Assembly: GCA_044221315.1 (NCBI GenBank)
Contig: JBGAPK010000006.1
Location: 109,586-173,585, forward strand
Reading direction: 5' to 3'
DNA length: 64,000 bases
DNA from: JAFEBO01 sp044221315
Lineage (GTDB): Bacteria > Planctomycetota > Phycisphaerae > Phycisphaerales > UBA1924
Shown: piece by piece, positions 53,637 through 61,254 of the stretch
Layout: each line of letters starts with the position of its first letter
How positions within the stretch are numbered: position 1 is the stretch's first letter
The notes under the pieces: generated by a model
What the model was told of the DNA's origin: nothing
The model's database searches: none
What the model saw: only the letters and a program-made list of their open reading frames with translations
Translations under genes and position numbers: made by a program

Positions 53637-55034
53637 ATGGCAAGTCGGACCAGCACAAGCGTCGGCGTTGGCGTAGCCCTCACACTCCTGGGCCTCGCGG
53701 CGCTCGGGCTCTTCATCACCTCCGCCGTGCTCTATGGCAAGTTCAACCAGTCGCAGCGCGACCTGAACGAAGCCAAGATCGGCATCCGCGACTTCATCAA
53801 GGACGGCGAACGCCAGCAGGACGACATCCGCCAGATCGTCGAGGCCGCCAAGAAGGCCCAGGGCCAGTCCCTCGTCGGTTACCTCGTCAAGAGCAACAAG
53901 GACCTCGCCGGCTCAATCACCGGCAACGGCAACGACTCGATCGATCGCCTCCTCGAGCAGATCAAGGCCGAGAGCAGCAAGAGCGGCAACGCCCCCCTCC
54001 TGCGACTCGCCCAGGACCGTGCGGGCCAGATCGACGATCTCAACAAGAAACTCCAACAGGTCGAGGCCGCCCGTCTCGCCGCCCAGGCCGACCTCAAGAG
54101 CGAGCAGGAACGCGTCGCCGGAATCGTCCAGCGCCACAACGAAACCCTCGCCGCCCTGAACGACGATGTCGGCAAGTACAAGAAAGAACTGGCCGGATAT
54201 CGCGAGGGAATCGATAACGTCCAGGGCCAGATGCAAAAGCAGTTCGACGGCCAGATGGCCGCCGCCAAGGCCCGCGAAGCCGATCTCAACGGCCGCATCA
54301 GCGATCTCCAGCAAAAGAGCCTCATTCTCGAAGATCAGTTGGCCCGCCTGCGTGGCGAGCGCCAGAAGACCACCGCCCGCGGCACCTCCGAAGAAGCCCT
54401 CGTTGACGGCGCCATCATCGGCGTCAGCCCAGGCCAGCGCCAGGTCTTCGTCAACATCGGCCGGCGCCAGAAAGTCGTCATCGGCATGACCTTCGCCGTC
54501 TACAACGATCCCAACTCGATCAAGCTCGATGCCGACGGAAACTACAAACCCGGCAAGGCCACCATCGAAGTCATCAACGTCGGAGACGAGTCGTCCACCG
54601 CCCGCATCATCAGCGAGACCAAGGGCAACCCGATCGTCAACGGCGACGTGATCGCCAACGCCGTCTTCGATCCCGACAAGGTCTACAAGTTCGTCGTTTT
54701 CGGCAACTTCGATACCAAGGGCTCCGGAATGCCCACCGCCGCTGGTCGGCAGGACATCGCCGCGATGGTTCTGGGCTGGGGCGGCGAGGTCGTGGAAGAC
54801 CTCGAGGGCGATGTGGATTTCCTCGTGCTTGGCTCCCGCCCGGTGCTGCCCCCGCGCCCCGGCGTCGATCAACCAATCGAGGTCGTGCAGGAATATGTCC
54901 GCCTCGAGCGTTCGGTGAACAAGTACAACGAGCTGCTCAAGTCCGCCACGGCCATGGGTCTTCCCGTGCTCAACGAGAACCGCTTCTACACCCTCACCGG
55001 CCAGCGTCCCGTCAGCCGCAAGACGGCGCAGTAG
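53637..55034 (+). CDS. membrane-anchored coiled-coil protein with C-terminal BRCT-like domain
   Basis: 465 residues, GAGGTG before ATG. One N-terminal membrane helix (about 9-33), a long coiled coil (about 34-245, with KLQQVEAARLAAQADLKSE), a beta domain (about 255-340; VFVNIGRRQKVVIGMTFAVY). The C-terminus (about 345-460) reads KFVVFGNFDTKGSG, DIAAMVLGWGGEVVEDLEGDVDFLVLG, which has the pattern of a BRCT fold (helix followed by GG and a xDxLVxG strand). BRCT domains usually bind phosphopeptides or DNA ends, which is odd for a membrane-tethered protein. The function is unknown. Confidence 0.7.
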   Translation: MASRTSTSVGVGVALTLLGLAALGLFITSAVLYGKFNQSQRDLNEAKIGIRDFIKDGERQQDDIRQIVEAAKKAQGQSLVGYLVKSNKDLAGSITGNGNDSIDRLLEQIKAESSKSGNAPLLRLAQDRAGQIDDLNKKLQQVEAARLAAQADLKSEQERVAGIVQRHNETLAALNDDVGKYKKELAGYREGIDNVQGQMQKQFDGQMAAAKAREADLNGRISDLQQKSLILEDQLARLRGERQKTTARGTSEEALVDGAIIGVSPGQRQVFVNIGRRQKVVIGMTFAVYNDPNSIKLDADGNYKPGKATIEVINVGDESSTARIISETKGNPIVNGDVIANAVFDPDKVYKFVVFGNFDTKGSGMPTAAGRQDIAAMVLGWGGEVVEDLEGDVDFLVLGSRPVLPPRPGVDQPIEVVQEYVRLERSVNKYNELLKSATAMGLPVLNENRFYTLTGQRPVSRKTAQ

Positions 55035-55470
55035 GCCACACTGCCGCCGCAAATCATTCCGGTTTCTCGGGTTAAGGGTTCTTCAGAAAGGCTGTTTTCA
55101 CAACCGACAGGTCGTGTGGACAACCCGTGGAAAATGTGATTGCCTGCGTCGGGCGCGCACGGCGAGCAAGCCGACGACGCCCACAAGCGACAGGAGCCTC
55201 CCGTCCGTATTTGCGGCAAGTCGCAACAACCGACACCGAAACGACAGCCGATCAACGAATCGAGTTCTGTTCTAAGCCTTTATTACGCCTGACTTAAAGA
55301 CCGTGATGCTCGGCCTGTCCACCGGCCTTGTGTTCTCTCTACTACGACTACGGGATGTATTACTCTTTGCAAGAAAGAACAGACCTGCCACCAAGCCAGG
55401 CCGACCCCATCTGCGAGCGGAGCCCAGCCGTCGGGCTTGTCCTCTGGTAAGTGTGTGGAAACCTCGATTA
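55035..55470. other. intergenic gap, partly AT-rich, no gene recognised
   Basis: Lies between two convergent genes. A DnaA-box-like TGTGGACAA is at 55115-55123. From about 55260 to 55400 the composition drops in GC and all minus-strand frames end in basic tails without family resemblance. No tRNA, RNase P or tmRNA pattern was found on inspection. Confidence 0.4.
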
Positions 55471-56337
55471 TTAACGCCGGGCCCTTGCCGGAGCCTCGAT
55501 CGGCTGACACCTCGGGCAAAACACAGTCGCCCGCTGCGAAACCCGGAGGTGCGCCAGGGATGTTCCGCAACGCGGGCAGGCCATCCCGGCCCTGCCGTAC
55601 ACAGCATGGAGCAACTGGGCCCGCCCCTTCCTGCCGGCTGAATCGGAGTAATCCCGGAGGGTGGTGCCCCCGGCGTCCACGGCACGTCCCAGCACATTCC
55701 GGATCGCTCCGGAGAGCCGGACAATCTGCTCCCGGTCCAACGCACGCGCGGAGACAACAGGGTGGATCCTCGCGCGAAACAGCGACTCGTCGGCATAGAT
55801 GTTTCCGACACCGGCAAGCGCGGATTGATCGAGCAGCAGCGTCTTGATCGCCCGACGTGAGCCCGCACAGGCCCGAGCAAGATGCGGGGGCCGGATGAAC
55901 AGCGCGTCCGGTCCGAGCGCGTTCCATCGATAATTTTGCAGGGCATCAAAGTCCGGATAGGTCGAGAGTCCGCCGAAGCGCCGCGGGTCAATGAACAGAA
56001 GCTTCGAACCGTCGTCAAAGGTCCACAGCGCGTGCGTATGCGTTGGGAGCATCGCGTCGCCATCCGGGAGTATCAGCCGCAATCGACCCGACATGCCGAG
56101 TTGCACGCACAGCGAGCGTTTGTCCTCTGCGATAATCGCCAGTTGCTTGCCGCGCCGCTCCAGCCGCGCCACGCGGCCACCCTCCAGAAGATCATCTTCA
56201 GAGGTTTTCCTTGCACCGCCGCTCGCGCCGAACGAATCGCAGATATCGCGCCGTCGCAGCGCAACCGACGTCACCCGCCGGCCGATCAGCGGCTCGAGCG
56301 ATCGCCGGGTTTGTTCCACTTCGGGAAGTTCGGGCAT
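55471..56337 (-). CDS. mutM: formamidopyrimidine-DNA glycosylase
   Basis: 288 residues from ATG 56337. Bifunctional glycosylase/AP lyase that removes 8-oxoguanine and ring-opened purines. N-terminal PELPEVEQTRRSLEP supplies catalytic Pro2 and Glu3. The beta-sandwich has RRGKQLAI and LGMSGRL. The helix-two-turn-helix reads LLDQSALAGVGNIYADE, and the C-terminal zinc finger has Cys pairs CPRCG and CPRCQ. The frame is open to 56415, but Pro must directly follow Met, which fixes the start. It is the last gene of the minus-strand tatC-tadA-mutM series. Confidence 0.96.
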   Translation of the reverse strand: MPELPEVEQTRRSLEPLIGRRVTSVALRRRDICDSFGASGGARKTSEDDLLEGGRVARLERRGKQLAIIAEDKRSLCVQLGMSGRLRLILPDGDAMLPTHTHALWTFDDGSKLLFIDPRRFGGLSTYPDFDALQNYRWNALGPDALFIRPPHLARACAGSRRAIKTLLLDQSALAGVGNIYADESLFRARIHPVVSARALDREQIVRLSGAIRNVLGRAVDAGGTTLRDYSDSAGRKGRAQLLHAVYGRAGMACPRCGTSLAHLRVSQRATVFCPRCQPIEAPARARR

Positions 56338-56439
56338 GCAACAAGGATCGTTGCCCCGCGAGCCACACACCGTTCCGATAGAGCCTCTCGCGTCAGCGAG
56401 AGGTCGGAATATCAACGGCTTCGCGTCGGAGAAACCGCA

Positions 56440-56910
56440 TCAGCCGCGCGCCGGGCCGCCCGACCGAAGGTCCCGGAAGAAACCAGTCAAAAGCGCCGAC
56501 GCCTCCTCGCCCATCACGCCCCGCACCACCTCGCACCGGTGATTCAGACGCGGATCCTCCAGCAGGTTCATCAGCGTGCCGCAGGCGCCCGCCTTCGGAT
56601 CGGCGCATCCGTACACAACCCGCGGCACCCGCGCGTTTACCAGCAACCCCGCGCACATCGGGCATGGCTCCAGCGTCACGTACAGCGTGCAGCGTTCCAG
56701 CCTCCAGTCACCGATGACGCGGCAGGCCTCCTGAACCGCCAGAAACTCCGCGTGCGCACACGGCGACTTATCAACCTCACGCCGGTTGTACGCCTCCGCC
56801 AGAACCTGCCCATCGCGCACAATCACGGCGCCGACAGGAACCTCGCCCATCTCCGCCGCCCGACGCGCCAGCGCCAGCGCACGCGCCATCATGTCCTGAT
56901 CGCTCGTCAT
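56440..56910 (-). CDS. tadA: tRNA-specific adenosine deaminase
   Basis: 156 residues. TadA converts A34 to inosine in tRNA-Arg(ACG). The zinc/catalytic motifs are CAHAEF (His53, Glu55) and PCPMC (Cys83, Cys86), with MGEVPVGAVIV at the N-terminus and GTLMNLLEDPRLNH downstream, as in the family. It lies 54 bp after tatC and 102 bp before mutM on the same strand. Confidence 0.95.
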   Translation of the reverse strand: MTSDQDMMARALALARRAAEMGEVPVGAVIVRDGQVLAEAYNRREVDKSPCAHAEFLAVQEACRVIGDWRLERCTLYVTLEPCPMCAGLLVNARVPRVVYGCADPKAGACGTLMNLLEDPRLNHRCEVVRGVMGEEASALLTGFFRDLRSGGPARG

Positions 56911-56964
56911 GCGATGCGCCCGTGTGCACAGTCTTCTTGTTGCAGGGCTCGCGAAGTCACGTCT

Positions 56965-58080
56965 TCATCCCTCCGCCGGCTCGCCGTCTTCCTCTCGCCG
57001 CCTGCCCACCTTCGACGCCGGAAAGAACCGCAGCATCAGGATTCCGAATTCGAACAGCAGATACAGCGGCGCGATCAGAATGCACATGCTCGTCGGGTCC
57101 GGCGGCGTCAAGAGCGCCGCGATGATCGCGATCACGAACAGCGCGTGCTTGCGATACTTCGCAAGAAACGCCGGCGTCACAATCCCCACCCACCCAAGGA
57201 GCAATATCACCACCGGCAGCTGAAACCCCGCCGCAAACGCCAGCGCGATTCCCAGCAGCGTGTCGATCCATTCACCAACGCGCGGCTGCAGAATGATGCC
57301 GCTCGATGTAGAGAGCGGAGTCGAATAGATCGTCGTCCCCGTCGCCGTCGGCAGCACGACGCGCAGCTCCTTCAAGTCTGAATTGATCCACGAGTCTCCC
57401 GCCTTCGGTGCCGGCGGGTCCGCCCCGAGCACCGGAATGTTCAGAGGCGACACCCCCGCCGGAAGCGGCGCCGTCGGCGCCAACTCCGGGCTCACCGTGT
57501 TGCCAAAGTGCACGAAGAAGTGCAGCATCAGCGGCAGCACGACGAGGTAGAGAAAAAGCCCCGACAGAACGCTCAGCACCACGCTCATCGGCAAAAGCAT
57601 GGTGACGAATCTCTGTTCGTGCCTGTACAGCCCCGGCGCGACAAACCTCCACGCCTGCCACAAGATCCACGGGAAGCCCAGGACAACCGCAGAGATCGTC
57701 GAGATCTTCAGGTAGGTGAAGAACGTCTCGAACATCCCCGTCGCCAGAAGCGTCGGCGGCAGATTCCCGTCTCGAAGCGCCTGCTGCACCGGGATGATCA
57801 GCCAGTGCAGAATCGTCGGCCCGAAATAAAGCCCCGCAAAGAACAGCACCGCCACGCCGATCAACGCATACATCACCCGCTTGCGCAGTTCCTCCAGGTG
57901 ATCCCCAAGCGACATCACCCGCTGCGGGTCGGCCTCGCGTCGGCGGACCACGGCAGTCCTGGCCGCGGGCGGGGGTGGGGGTGGGTTGGCCGCGGGGGGC
58001 GATCGATCCATGACACCCCGCCGGTCCTCCGGCCGCCGTAACGCCGGCTCCTGGCCTTCCTGGTTGGGGTCGTCATCCAT
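56965..58080 (-). CDS. tatC: Sec-independent protein translocase TatC with enlarged periplasmic loop
   Basis: 371 residues against about 250 for E. coli TatC. The conserved core starts MSLGDHLEELRKRVMYAL (from about residue 56) and includes FVAPGLYRHEQRFV and six membrane helices. The excess comes from a ~55-residue Pro/Arg-rich cytoplasmic N-terminus and an insertion of about 80 residues (roughly 200-280) in the loop between helices 3 and 4, facing the periplasm. TatC recognises twin-arginine signals and exports folded proteins. ATG 58080 is supported by TACCCT 6 nt upstream; ATG 58011 and 57915 are alternatives. tatA is not in the window. Confidence 0.93.
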   Translation of the reverse strand: MDDDPNQEGQEPALRRPEDRRGVMDRSPPAANPPPPPPAARTAVVRRREADPQRVMSLGDHLEELRKRVMYALIGVAVLFFAGLYFGPTILHWLIIPVQQALRDGNLPPTLLATGMFETFFTYLKISTISAVVLGFPWILWQAWRFVAPGLYRHEQRFVTMLLPMSVVLSVLSGLFLYLVVLPLMLHFFVHFGNTVSPELAPTAPLPAGVSPLNIPVLGADPPAPKAGDSWINSDLKELRVVLPTATGTTIYSTPLSTSSGIILQPRVGEWIDTLLGIALAFAAGFQLPVVILLLGWVGIVTPAFLAKYRKHALFVIAIIAALLTPPDPTSMCILIAPLYLLFEFGILMLRFFPASKVGRRREEDGEPAEG

Positions 58081-58086
58081 CGCGGT

Positions 58087-58092
58087 AGGGTA
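58087..58092 (-). promoter_or_regulatory. -10-like TACCCT for leaderless tatC
   Basis: Minus-strand TACCCT, 6 nt (ACCGCG), then ATG 58080. It supports the long TatC N-terminus. Confidence 0.45.
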
Positions 58093-58316
58093 GTTATTGG
58101 GGTCCTTCGGGCGGAATTGAACCGAAACAGTGCCCTAAGGGCTCAATCCTGTCACGAATGAAGCCTCGGAATGCTGACGGATGAACCCGTTCGGTGCATC
58201 TCCGGAAGAACAGAGGAGACCGGTGCGCGGCCGATGTGAACGCGCGGCGGACAGTCAATTCGGGGGGTTCCGGCGGGTGGGGTTTGGACCGGTTCGAGAA
58301 GGATGAATGCTGGGGC

Positions 58317-58913
58317 ATGGACGAGCAGCGGCCTTCCAGGTCGATCGAGCAGCCGGACGAGGCGGTCGCCGAGTCCCGCGCTGCCCTGCGCCTCACGCAC
58401 GACGACCACCAGGAACTAAACCGCCTCTGGGAAGAGAACCGACGCTGGGTCGCCGCGCTGCTCCTTACCCACAAGCCCCGCTGGGCCGATCTCGAAGACC
58501 TGCTCCAGGAAGTGGCCACGACCCTCATCAGCAAGGGGCACGAGATCCGCGATGCCTCGCTCGTGAAGCCCTGGCTCCGCACCGTCGCCACCAACGCCGC
58601 ACGTCTCGCCGCCCGCAAAGGCAAGCTCCGCCTGCACGGCTCGCTCGATGCGCCCGAGGGCGAAGGTCACGAGACCACCACAGAGCCATTGCCCAGCGCC
58701 GCCCCCACGCGCCGCGAAGAAGCCGCCCGCCTGCTCGAGCTCGCCCGCCAACTCCCCGACGGCTACCGCGAACCCCTCCTGTTGAAGAGCGTTCAGGGCC
58801 TTAGTTACCGCCAGATCGGCCAAATCTTGGGCATACCGGAAACCACCGTCGAAACCCGCATCGCCCGCGGCCGCAAACAACTCCGCGAAATGGCCGAAGG
58901 CGCCGTGAAATAA
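58317..58913 (+). CDS. ECF-type RNA polymerase sigma factor
   Basis: 198 residues from ATG 58317. Region 2 spans about 35-110 (LNRLWEENRRWVAALL, DLEDLLQEVATTLI, PWLRTVATNAARLAARK). Region 4 spans about 140-192 (LPDGYREPLLLKSVQGLSYRQI, ILGIPETTVETRIARGRKQL) with the helix-turn-helix that reads the -35. The frame is open upstream to 58194 without good coding character. The next gene, 292 bp on, encodes a single-pass protein that is its probable anti-sigma factor. Confidence 0.9.
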   Translation: MDEQRPSRSIEQPDEAVAESRAALRLTHDDHQELNRLWEENRRWVAALLLTHKPRWADLEDLLQEVATTLISKGHEIRDASLVKPWLRTVATNAARLAARKGKLRLHGSLDAPEGEGHETTTEPLPSAAPTRREEAARLLELARQLPDGYREPLLLKSVQGLSYRQIGQILGIPETTVETRIARGRKQLREMAEGAVK

Positions 58914-59205
58914 GGCCCTAAAACAAGACCGTTCAATTCGTCAACCCGCGTGCACGACGAGCACCGAACGAAGTGAGCGTGCACCCCTGTCACACAAACT
59001 CAGAATTTGCGTCGGCTTTGAAAACGCCTCCACCCGCCCTCTCCTTCCCGCAGGTCATCCTCGCCCGACCGCGTGAATCAGCGTTTTTCCGGACAATCCG
59101 GCCCGCAAAACGCTGCCCGAGCCGTGACGGAAAACCCCCCTCTCGCGCATCTAGTGGGTTGGGCCGCGAGCAATGGGCTGCAAAGGGCAAGGGGTTGATT
59201 CAAGC
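58914..59205. other. gap between sigma factor and anti-sigma genes
   Basis: Contains a GTGCACG/CGTGCAC inverted repeat (about 58951-58985) just after the sigma gene. No gene is recognised. It may hold a promoter for the anti-sigma gene, but none is clear. Confidence 0.35.
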
Positions 59206-59811
59206 ATGAGCACACCGGAACGAGACATTCTGATCAGCCGCGTCGTCGATGGCGTCGCCGGACCGAACGATTGGGTTGAGATCGACATGATGGGCGCCGG
59301 CGATCCGGCCCTCTGGCGTGAACTCGCCCAGGCCCAGCGCGACAAGCAACTGCTCGATCAGGCCGTCGGCGAAGCCATCTCCGTCGCCGATCTTGTCTCT
59401 CTCCCGAAGCACGATTGGTCCGAGCGCCGCGTTCGCGTTCCACAATGGACCGGCTGGGCGGCCGCCGCCGTGCTGGCGTTGGCGTTCTTCGTGATGCCCC
59501 GCGTGCAGACCGGCAATGTTGCCGGACCTTCCAATCTCTTCCCGCCCGCCCAGGCCGAGCAGACGCCCGATGACGCCCTCAACTCCTACCTCGCCAAGGG
59601 CAAGGACTCGGGCCGCGTCATCCGCCAGCTCCCCGACTTTGTCGTCCTCGAGTCCAAGCCCGCCACCGACGGCCCCGGCTTCGATGTCGTCTATCTCCGC
59701 CAGATCGTCGAGCGGGCCCGCGTTGAGAGCGTCACAAACTACGAAGTCAACGAGGCCGGCGAAAAGACGCCCGTCCCCGTCAAGATGATCCAGCCCCGCA
59801 AGCCCCTGTGA
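59206..59811 (+). CDS. putative single-pass anti-sigma factor
   Basis: 201 residues. The N-terminal ~75 residues are cytosolic and helical (ERDILISRVVDGVAGPNDW, a pattern common in planctomycete anti-sigma regulators). One membrane helix follows (about 81-100, WTGWAAAAVLALAFFVMP). The extracytoplasmic part ends in a short domain with QLPDFVVLESKP. No zinc-binding HxxxCxxC motif is present. The role is inferred from its place between an ECF sigma gene and a PDZ protein gene. Confidence 0.65.
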   Translation: MSTPERDILISRVVDGVAGPNDWVEIDMMGAGDPALWRELAQAQRDKQLLDQAVGEAISVADLVSLPKHDWSERRVRVPQWTGWAAAAVLALAFFVMPRVQTGNVAGPSNLFPPAQAEQTPDDALNSYLAKGKDSGRVIRQLPDFVVLESKPATDGPGFDVVYLRQIVERARVESVTNYEVNEAGEKTPVPVKMIQPRKPL

Positions 59812-59869
59812 GCGGAGCGGTGGGGAAACAGAACGAAATCAAGCTGGGACAAATACCAAGGAGTTCGAT

Positions 59870-61069
59870 ATGGAAAGCTGGTTCAAGAAATACGGAATGT
59901 TCGGCGCGGGCCTTGGCCTCTGCGCCACGCTCGCCCTCGCCGCCGGTCAGGCCAAGTCCGCCGCGCCCGATGAAGACGAAGAGGAAATCAGCGGCGATTT
60001 CAGCCAGTCAATGGGCGACGCCAAGGGCGAAGGCGGCGCACACGCCGTCATGACCACCGTTGATGGCGACGACACCTACTCGGTCACGATCGACGACGGA
60101 AAGGTCACCAGCGTCGAGCACAATGGCAAGAAGCTCAAAAAGAGCCAGTACCGCATGAAGAACGGCCAGGTCGAGATCCTGGGCGATGGCGGCACAGTCA
60201 CCAAGACCATCCCCGCCCCGCAGGCCTGGGCCAAGCCCTTCGGCGAGGGCGGCCACCAGATGCGCGTGCAGGTCGCCCCGCGGGCTCCCGGCGCGACTCC
60301 CCTCCCGCCCGCACCCCCCGGCACACCCCGCGCCTTCGCGATGAACGCTCCGGCCCCCAAGGTCATGCTCGGCGTTACCATGGCCGACGCCGACCCCGAT
60401 GTTCTCGAGCAACTCGGCATTGAAGACGGTGAGGGCGTCATGCTCCTCAGCGTCGCCAAGGGCCTCCCCGCCGAGCAGGCCGGCCTCCGCGTCAAGGACA
60501 TCATCGTCGCCGCCGACGGCCAGAAACTCTCCGGCGAAGCCGCCTTCCGCAAGATCCTCAAGGGAAAGAACCCAGGCGACGTCGTCGCCCTCAAGGTGAT
60601 CCGCAAGGGCGAAAACCAGGAAATCAAGGTGACGCTGGCGGCCTACGACGCCAAGCGCCTCCCCGGCTCGACCGTCACCATCAATCGGGACGACGATTCC
60701 GGTCCCGACGAGCAGGAACTCAAAGAGATCCTCAAGCAGGTCGAGGAGCAGGTCAAGTCCCAGGTCGAGGCCCTCCGCTCCCAGATCAATTCCACCGACT
60801 GGAACAAGGTCCGCGACGACGTGAGCGCCAAGCTCGCCGAGGCGATGAAGCACCTGGAGCAGGCCCAGAAGCAGGCCGCCGAATCCGGCGCCCAGTGGTG
60901 GGAGCACTTCAACAAGGGCATGAACACGCCGGACGGACAGATATTCCTCCGGACCCCCGCCCCGGTCGCCCAGCCAGAATTCAGCAACAAGCTCGACAAG
61001 ATCAGCGAGCAGCTCGACAGAATGAACAAGCGCCTCGATGACATGGAACGGCGCATCGACAAGAAGTAA
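59870..61069 (+). CDS. exported PDZ-domain protein with C-terminal coiled coil
   Basis: 399 residues, AAGGAG before ATG. A signal-type segment (YGMFGAGLGLCATLALAAGQA) and an acidic stretch (DEDEEE) are followed by a beta region. A PDZ domain spans about 162-262 (VMLGVTMADADPDVLEQLGI, GLPAEQAGLRVKDIIVAADG). A helical coiled-coil tail follows (about 275-345) and a final DKISEQLDRMNKRLDDMERRI heptad. No protease domain. Its position suggests it senses or scaffolds envelope stress for the sigma/anti-sigma pair upstream. Confidence 0.78.
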   Translation: MESWFKKYGMFGAGLGLCATLALAAGQAKSAAPDEDEEEISGDFSQSMGDAKGEGGAHAVMTTVDGDDTYSVTIDDGKVTSVEHNGKKLKKSQYRMKNGQVEILGDGGTVTKTIPAPQAWAKPFGEGGHQMRVQVAPRAPGATPLPPAPPGTPRAFAMNAPAPKVMLGVTMADADPDVLEQLGIEDGEGVMLLSVAKGLPAEQAGLRVKDIIVAADGQKLSGEAAFRKILKGKNPGDVVALKVIRKGENQEIKVTLAAYDAKRLPGSTVTINRDDDSGPDEQELKEILKQVEEQVKSQVEALRSQINSTDWNKVRDDVSAKLAEAMKHLEQAQKQAAESGAQWWEHFNKGMNTPDGQIFLRTPAPVAQPEFSNKLDKISEQLDRMNKRLDDMERRIDKK

Positions 61070-61173
61070 ATCCAGTGGCTATCGCGGGCGCCGCGCAAAC
61101 CGCCCGTTTCGGCGACATCCCGAGTACGCCTGAGTGAGTACCCCCAGCATTCGCCCAGGCGACACCTCCTCAC

Positions 61174-61210
61174 CCACAGGCCGGTCGAAAGACCGGCCTG
61201 TGGTCTTTTC
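61174..61210 (+). terminator. strong rho-independent terminator
   Basis: A perfect 13-bp stem (CCACAGGCCGGTC / GACCGGCCTGTGG) closed by a GAAA tetraloop and followed by TCTTTTC. It ends the sigma/anti-sigma/PDZ unit about 105 bp after the last stop. Confidence 0.88.
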
Positions 61211-61254
61211 GCGCCCTTGACCGATATGCGATACTGATTCGGACTGGGGAGCAC

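Noticed and set aside
53460..55130. Chromosomal replication origin
   Set aside because: Only two DnaA-box-like 9-mers in separate gaps, with no dnaA, dnaN, rpmH or AT-rich unwinding region nearby.
55260..55400. tmRNA, RNase P RNA or SRP RNA
   Set aside because: I looked for the conserved core strings of these RNAs and for a T-arm/CCA end and found none.
55882..57381. Plus-strand open frame of about 500 codons opposite mutM, tadA and tatC
   Set aside because: The product is Arg/His/Gln-rich low complexity, and the minus strand carries three clear genes with intact catalytic motifs.
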